Assembly: GCA_029204225.1 (NCBI GenBank)
Contig: MU832532.1
Coordinates: 1 to 64,000, forward strand
Source: Diphasiastrum complanatum
Lineage: Eukaryota; Streptophyta; Lycopodiopsida; Lycopodiales; Lycopodiaceae
DNA: 64,000 bases
Direction of reading: 5' to 3'
Shown piece after piece: positions 58,947 to 64,000 of this stretch. The notes under the pieces are model-generated. The model did no database searches, was not told the origin of the DNA, and saw nothing but the letters and a program-made list of their open reading frames with translations. A program made the position numbers and the translations under genes. The first letter of the stretch is position 1, and each line of letters begins with the position of its first letter.

Positions 58947-61900
58947 ATGAGTGGACGACGCACAAGTATGGAAAGGAACTTCCATGGGGCAACCCCCAAG
59001 ATTGGTTCAAGATTGTTATTCTTATCAGGAAAGATCGCGGGGAGGAAGTCAGATTTCATGATCGACTCCGGAGCTTCACATAACTATATCTCAAGGAGCG
59101 TAGTGGAACAATTCAGCTTGCCGACCAGGAATGTTACATCTACTCTCAAGGTAGAAACAGCGAAGGGAGCACTAGATGCAGACAAAGCGACATTGAACAT
59201 CCCGGTGCAGATTGGAAGATGGAAGGCTAAACTTAGCTTTGTGATTTTAGAGATGGATGCCTTTGATGTGATTTTGGGCCTCCCTTGGTTAAATGAACAC
59301 TGTATCGCAGTTTTGGGTAGGAGCTCAAACTTGGTCCTCTTGGATTATAAGGGACAAATCTGCGTGACAAAAGCCCTGCCCGGAGGAAATGCTAAGGATA
59401 CCGATATTGAACAAAATCTGGTTGCAGCATTAGTGATGAAAAGAATGGCGAAAGGGAAAAGGTCAAAGTGCTTTCTTTGCATCTGTCGAGAAGTCCCAGA
59501 AGGGAAAAGCGTGCGACAAGAAAACTTGCCAAAAGAAGTGGCAGATCTGTTAGAAGAATTTAGCGATGTGTTCCCGGAGGAACTCCCAGCTAAGCTACCT
59601 CCTCGAAGACCAGTGGACCATAAAATTGAGTTGGTACCAGGAACAGAGCCAACTTCACGAGCACCCTACAGAATGTCACAAGAAGAGTTGGCGGAACTGA
59701 AACGACAACTTGGTGAATTGATAGACAAAGGTTTTATTAGACCTAGCGCTTCACCTTTTGGAGCCCCAGTGTTGTTCGTGGAAAAGGCAGACAAAACTCT
59801 TCGAATGTGTGTGGATTATCGCATGCTTAACAAGAGTACCATCAAGAACAAGTACCCCATGCCTAGAATTGATGACCTATTCGACCAACTCAAACATGCC
59901 AAATACTTTAGCCGAATAGATCTCAGATCTGGATATCATCAAATTCGAATAGCTAAAGGTGATGAGCACAAAACGGCGTTTCGAACGCGGTACGGAAGTC
60001 ACGAGTTCCTAGTGATGCCATTCGGTCTAACAAACGCACCAGCCACTTTTTGCACGTTGATGAACAATATATTTCAAGACTGCCTGGATGAATTTGTCAT
60101 TGTGTACATTGATGACATATTAGTATTTAGCCGGAACCTTAAAGATCACATTCAACATTTAAGGACAGTTCTCCAACGACTGAGGAGGAACTGCTTGTTC
60201 GCGAAAAGAGAGAAATGTGAGTTTGTGGTGGAGGAAGTTGACTTCCTTGGACATGTTATAGGCCACGGACGGATTCGAATGGATCCTAAGAAGATCAAGG
60301 CTATCTTGGATTGGCTAGCACCTAAAACTGTTCATGGCATCAAATCCTTTGTGGGCTTATGTAACTTTTACAGGAGATTCATTGAGGCATTTAGCAAAAT
60401 TGTGGCACCACTGTTGGAGCAGACCAAGACTCATCTGAAGATGACATGGACACCGGAATGTGAAGCAGCGTTCCAGGAACTAAAACGACGGATCACTCAA
60501 GAACCCATCCTTGCCTTACCGGACTTTAGCAAACCTTTTGAAATACATACAGATGCGTCGAACTTTGCTATTGGGGCCGTGCTGATGCAAGACGGAAAAC
60601 CTGTTGCATATTTTTCAAAGAAATTGAGTGACGTAGAGCGACGATGGCCAACTCATGAAAAAGAAATGGTCGCAGTAGTCCAAGCAGTGGAGCATTGGAG
60701 ACATTATGTGGCAGGAAAACCCTTTAAGGCGTTCACTGATAATGTATCACTCAAGTACTTCTCATCCCAAGGTATGCTCACGCCAAAGCAAATGCGATGG
60801 CAAAACTTTCTCTCAAAATTCAATATAGACATTTTACACACGGCGGGAAAGAACAATGTGGTGGCGGACGCACTAAGTAGACAAGAACACTTGATGGCAA
60901 CAGTGACAACTCAGGTGACTGATGCGTTGGCGAAGGACTTAATGATCGAATTCCAGCTGGGAAAGCCTCATAAACATTTCACTTGGAAAGATCAAATGGT
61001 TGTTTATAAACAACGCAGAGTATATGTCCCAGACAACATCAACCTGAGGAAGAAAGTCTTGCGAGAACATCATGACGTACTAGCCGCCGGGCATCCAGGG
61101 GTGAATCGCATGAGTAAACTTCTCAAAAGAGGCTTCTATTGGCCAAGTATGTGGGCAGACGTTGAATCTTATGTACAAACATGCCCGACATGTCAACAAG
61201 TGAAGGTGGAACCGCTAGCTCCGGCTGGACTACTCCAACCATTACCGGTACCAGCATACCCATGGAATTCGGTGAGCATGGATTTTATTGTTCAACTACC
61301 ACGGTGCCAAGGATTCGACTCAATTTATGTGGTGGTTGACCGCTTTTCAAAGCAAGTTCATCTAGTACCAACTAAAAGTTCAGTGACAGCTGAAGAAGTG
61401 GCAAGGTTATTTTTCAAATGTGTTTTCAAATACCACGGCCTGCCTAGAACGATTATTTCTGACCGAGACACCAAGTTCGTCGGAAAGTTTTGGACTTGTC
61501 TATTTCGCCTCGTGGGAACCGGATTGAATTTCAGTACTGCATATCATCCTCAGACAGATGGGCAAACGGAGCGAGTCAATCGACAGATTGAACAATATTT
61601 ACGAAATTATGTCGCTTGGGACCAATCCGATTGGGTCAACTACTTGGATATTCTCGAGTTTGCACATAACAACCAAGTGAATAGATCTACTGGAAGGGCA
61701 CCCTTCGAGATAAGCAATGGTCGGCTACCGATTGTTCCAAGCTCTTTTCTTACAGGCGTGCAGGAAACACCAGTACCCACTGTGGAGGAATTCATCAATG
61801 AGTGGCACACAAAGTTGACCGAGGTGAAGGCATTTTTAGAGCAGTCACAAAGGAGTATGGCAGCTGACGTAAACCCACATCGACGAGAACTGGAATTTGA

Positions 61901-62393
61901 GGAAGGTGATCAAGTATGGCTGAACACAAAGAACATTGCGCTACCAAAAGGTTTTTCTCATAAGTTTGCTCGACCTTATGCGGGACCATATTATGTCACC
62001 AAGAAGATCAACCCAGTGGCTTATCGATTAGCGTTGCCATCCAGCTTGGATATACACAATGTGTTTCATATCTCATTACTCAAACGGTACAAACCAGATG
62101 AGCGATTTGATCGGCAACACGAACTCCGTCACCCACCAACGACACTTGATGATACGAAGAGGCAGCTTGTACCAGAACAAATATTGACACATAGAAAGCG
62201 AACTGGCGTTCAACGTGAATATCTAGTGAAGTGGCTACGGGCTCCACTTATTGAGGCTTCTTGGGAGTACGAAGACAAACTTAAGGAGGGAGCCCCTGAA
62301 GTACTAGCAGATTATCTGCAGAAGAACCAACGCAATAGCCGTTTTCCCAGATCGGCACACAAAGCACTACCTGGCGGCATGCCTCTTACATAA
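58947..62393 (+). CDS. Gypsy pol polyprotein with C-terminal chromodomain
   Basis: A 1148-residue frame, open throughout. Protease: FMIDSGAS (D40). RT from about 230, with FRMCVDYR-type [21 protein letters not shown] and the catalytic YIDD at 387-390. RNase H: HTDAS (D536), with E and later TDN. Integrase: an H-H-C-C finger ending CPTCQQ, then the D-D-35-E triad at D779, D839 and E875. GPY/F module: AGPYYV and FHISLLKRY. Chromodomain at about 1075-1128 ([17 protein letters not shown]). All key residues are present. Chromodomains of chromoviruses steer integration to marked chromatin. The start at 58947 is the first ATG of the open frame. There is no upstream gag. Confidence 0.96.
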   Translation: MSGRRTSMERNFHGATPKIGSRLLFLSGKIAGRKSDFMIDSGASHNYISRSVVEQFSLPTRNVTSTLKVETAKGALDADKATLNIPVQIGRWKAKLSFVILEMDAFDVILGLPWLNEHCIAVLGRSSNLVLLDYKGQICVTKALPGGNAKDTDIEQNLVAALVMKRMAKGKRSKCFLCICREVPEGKSVRQENLPKEVADLLEEFSDVFPEELPAKLPPRRPVDHKIELVPGTEPTSRAPYRMSQEELAELKRQLGELIDKGFIRPSASPFGAPVLFVEKADKTLRMCVDYRMLNKSTIKNKYPMPRIDDLFDQLKHAKYFSRIDLRSGYHQIRIAKGDEHKTAFRTRYGSHEFLVMPFGLTNAPATFCTLMNNIFQDCLDEFVIVYIDDILVFSRNLKDHIQHLRTVLQRLRRNCLFAKREKCEFVVEEVDFLGHVIGHGRIRMDPKKIKAILDWLAPKTVHGIKSFVGLCNFYRRFIEAFSKIVAPLLEQTKTHLKMTWTPECEAAFQELKRRITQEPILALPDFSKPFEIHTDASNFAIGAVLMQDGKPVAYFSKKLSDVERRWPTHEKEMVAVVQAVEHWRHYVAGKPFKAFTDNVSLKYFSSQGMLTPKQMRWQNFLSKFNIDILHTAGKNNVVADALSRQEHLMATVTTQVTDALAKDLMIEFQLGKPHKHFTWKDQMVVYKQRRVYVPDNINLRKKVLREHHDVLAAGHPGVNRMSKLLKRGFYWPSMWADVESYVQTCPTCQQVKVEPLAPAGLLQPLPVPAYPWNSVSMDFIVQLPRCQGFDSIYVVVDRFSKQVHLVPTKSSVTAEEVARLFFKCVFKYHGLPRTIISDRDTKFVGKFWTCLFRLVGTGLNFSTAYHPQTDGQTERVNRQIEQYLRNYVAWDQSDWVNYLDILEFAHNNQVNRSTGRAPFEISNGRLPIVPSSFLTGVQETPVPTVEEFINEWHTKLTEVKAFLEQSQRSMAADVNPHRRELEFEEGDQVWLNTKNIALPKGFSHKFARPYAGPYYVTKKINPVAYRLALPSSLDIHNVFHISLLKRYKPDERFDRQHELRHPPTTLDDTKRQLVPEQILTHRKRTGVQREYLVKWLRAPLIEASWEYEDKLKEGAPEVLADYLQKNQRNSRFPRSAHKALPGGMPLT

Positions 62394-62624
62394 ACATTCA
62401 TGGCCATTCTGAAGTTCAAGGAACTTTCCGGTATTTTTCTTAAGTTTGCCAATAAATCACTTGCAGCTTTACACAGGTTTTACGTAAGTGAACTTTATCT
62501 ACACTTTTCCTGTGCTACTGCCAATGTATTTTGTAATTCAAAGTTGCTAAGGCCGGTGAATTAAGCCCGTGCCATACGTCCTAGGTCTAGTTTGGCCCTG
62601 ATGAGGACATCAGCTTTTTCAAAC

Positions 62625-62634
62625 GAGGGGAGGA
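62625..62634 (+). other. Polypurine tract of the gypsy element
   Basis: GAGGGGAGGA lies immediately before the 3' LTR; it primes plus-strand synthesis in this class. Confidence 0.9.
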
Positions 62635-63552
62635 TGTTGTAAAGCTGACTCAGGTGCACCCAACGTGCCCTGTAAGACTCTAAGGGGTGACACTCCCTAA
62701 AGTCCCAGAGCAAGTTAGAACGTCAAGGACTGAGCCTCCGACCTGTGGTGAGCCAGTCAAGTAGTCACAAGTCATGAGCTAGCTCTGGAGCTCGAGTCAT
62801 GGCCTAGTCAGGAAGCAAGTTGATTCTGCCACCGGAACGGCTCCCGGGACCCATGTCCGGGAGCCAGACTGATTCTGCCAGGCTTGCCAGGCTTAATCAG
62901 CAAAATAAAAACTAAGTCCCAAAAAGCGTGCTTTACCAGAAAGCACTATGTTTCAGAACAGAGGGGGTGCGCCGAATCACAGCAGAACTATAGGGGGAGT
63001 CCGGCAGACAGAAACTTGGGCAGCTCAACCAGCGCCAGGAATCCAGTCGCCAGGTCTCAGCTCCCTCTACCAGCACGAGCCAGGCACAATGCCCAGCACG
63101 TGTTGGTGGCCCCGAGACCGGTCAGTCTATGTATGAATGTAACCTCTTCCAAATCTAATAAAGTTGATCCTTGGGGATGATTACCATTTCGGTTTCGCCT
63201 CCGGGACTGGTCCAAGTGGAAGGACCCTTACTACAACCTTTTTGCGTCGCTGGCGCCTAAGGGTCCCTGTCATCGACATGGGGCTTGCCGCTATGCCAAT
63301 TGGTCAGTTTGGCGACCACTATGCCTTGGGTTTCATGTGTGGCTTGTCTTTGCCTTTGGTTACCTTTTGGGGACGGATTCTGAGTTGGCTTTCGGGTTGG
63401 TTGGGATTCCAGTTTTCTTAAGTCTGAATGGTTAAGCTTGTTACGATTCTGAGTTGGCTTTTACGTAAGTGCATGATGGATGAATGTTAGACTTAAGCGC
63501 GTGTTGGGGAAACCGCTCAAGTCCCAGCGCCCTTTGAGGCGCCGGCGCAACA
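62635..63552 (+). repeat. 3' LTR of the gypsy chromovirus
   Basis: A 918-bp near-identical copy of the 5' LTR. Short frames repeated in both LTRs (98 and 85 residues) are noncoding by-products. Confidence 0.97.
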
Positions 63553-63557
63553 ACGAT
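63553..63557. repeat. Right target site duplication ACGAT
   Basis: Second copy of the 5-bp duplication at 57343-57347. Confidence 0.95.
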
Positions 63558-63996
63558 GCAGATCTGGAGGTGGTGGCATAGGTGTAGGTGCAGAAGTGGA
63601 GGATGCGGACGGACCGTGTAGATCTGAAGGTGGTGGCACAGGCATAGGTGCAGCAATGGAGGCTGTGGATCCATGGGGAGTACTGGTGGAGGGGGTGGCG
63701 GTGGCGGTGGCGGATGCGGCTGCGAGGGTGTTGGCGGGGGCGGTGGCAGTGGGTGCACCAGTGGAAGTGGAGTCCGCGGCATCTGTGGATGGCTTGCCGG
63801 CCTCAGCACCTAGCTCAACATATGTCTCGAGAATGTGAGCCCTCTCCGCAGAGGGGACGACCATACAAACGCCGATCCTGTAATGTCCCCCAGTGGGTCG
63901 AACTCGCAATCCCCCCAAATGTGCTCGAACTCGAGAGGCGTTCCCTGTGAATTGCTTTAAACAAAAAGGGCAACGCCACTTTTTGTCGGGCAACAA
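63558..63996 (-). pseudogene. hAT transposase N-terminus with BED zinc finger, split gene
   Basis: Starts MLPDKKWRCPFCLKQFTG with RVRAHLGG, the BED finger (C-x2-C followed by H and a distal C), then a long Ala/Thr/Ser/Pro linker with repeats (PMPVPPPSDLHG and PMPPPPDLHR). The gypsy LTR begins within the linker. The gene continues at 57342. The start at 63996 is the first ATG visible in frame; the window ends four bases beyond, so the true start could be outside. Confidence 0.85.
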
Positions 63997-64000
63997 CTCC

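Larger units (their letters stand above)
57348..63552 (+). mobile_element. Young Ty3/gypsy chromovirus, intact pol, no gag
   Basis: The element is 6205 bp: 5' LTR 57348-58265, primer site 58268-58280, leader to 58946, pol ORF 58947-62393, purine tract 62625-62634 and 3' LTR 62635-63552. ACGAT duplicates on both sides. I count three differences between the two 918-bp LTRs, so the insertion is recent. Between primer site and pol (about 665 bp) there is no gag ORF, so the particle protein would have to come from another element. Its GC content is higher than that of the surrounding DNA. Confidence 0.97.

Noticed and set aside
63441-63950. Pro-rich and Trp/Gly-rich frames near the window end
   Set aside because: Shadows of the hAT BED-linker coding sequence and of the 3' LTR.

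Overview
The window is nuclear DNA of a land plant with a large, repeat-rich genome. Three things point there: a SERK-type leucine-rich-repeat receptor kinase with conserved intron positions, plant CACTA (TNP2) and BED/hAT transposases, and many Ty1/copia and Ty3/gypsy elements primed by an initiator-Met-type site (TGGTATCAGAGCC). The long AT-rich spacers and nested elements would fit a gymnosperm or another large plant genome, but I cannot name the species. No bacterial-type operons, CRISPR arrays or rRNA/tRNA genes were seen.

Layout. 1-2.2 kb: AT-rich, no gene. 2.3-3.2 kb: LINE reverse-transcriptase tail remnant (minus), with a sister copy at 20.6-21.4 kb. 3.3-7.0 kb: copia LTR, primer site and decayed gag running into a chimeric ORF, then a minus-strand copia gag/protease piece. 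7.4-10.1 kb: blocks of a long unrecognised minus-strand ORF, probably a retroelement. 10.6-11.1 kb: minisatellite. 11.8-15.9 kb: copia family 1 copy with a solo LTR inserted in it. 16.4-19.8 kb: CACTA-type transposon (TNP2 minus, a second spliced ORF plus, GACGTC-rich end). 20.0-20.3 kb: duplicated GA microsatellite. 21.4-23.9 kb: AT-rich, nothing recognised. 23.9-32.5 kb: nested minus-strand copia elements. 32.5-34.7 kb: decayed gypsy. 37-40.6 kb: decayed gypsy chromovirus. 40.7-47.7 kb: copia element split by a complete copia family 1 insertion (target duplication CATCC). 50.7-55.0 kb: SERK gene, minus, eight consecutive exons with an open reading frame. 55.6-64 kb: two convergent hAT fragments; the second is split by a very young gypsy chromovirus with 918-bp LTRs and target duplication ACGAT.

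The only non-transposon gene supported is SERK. Its kinase, transmembrane, proline-rich and last LRR exons are intact, but the first exons are not in the 9 kb upstream, which is filled with transposons. They are either beyond the window behind a very long intron or lost.

The most unusual feature is a set of copia derivatives in which most of integrase, and in complete copies RT and RNase H too, is missing and an unrecognised reading frame sits in their place. A related segment appears in three lineages: family 1, the 28-32 kb element, and inside the LTR at 3.3-4.4 kb. Family 1 is present at least three times with the same internal architecture, so the deleted form itself appears to have been copied, presumably with enzymes supplied in trans.
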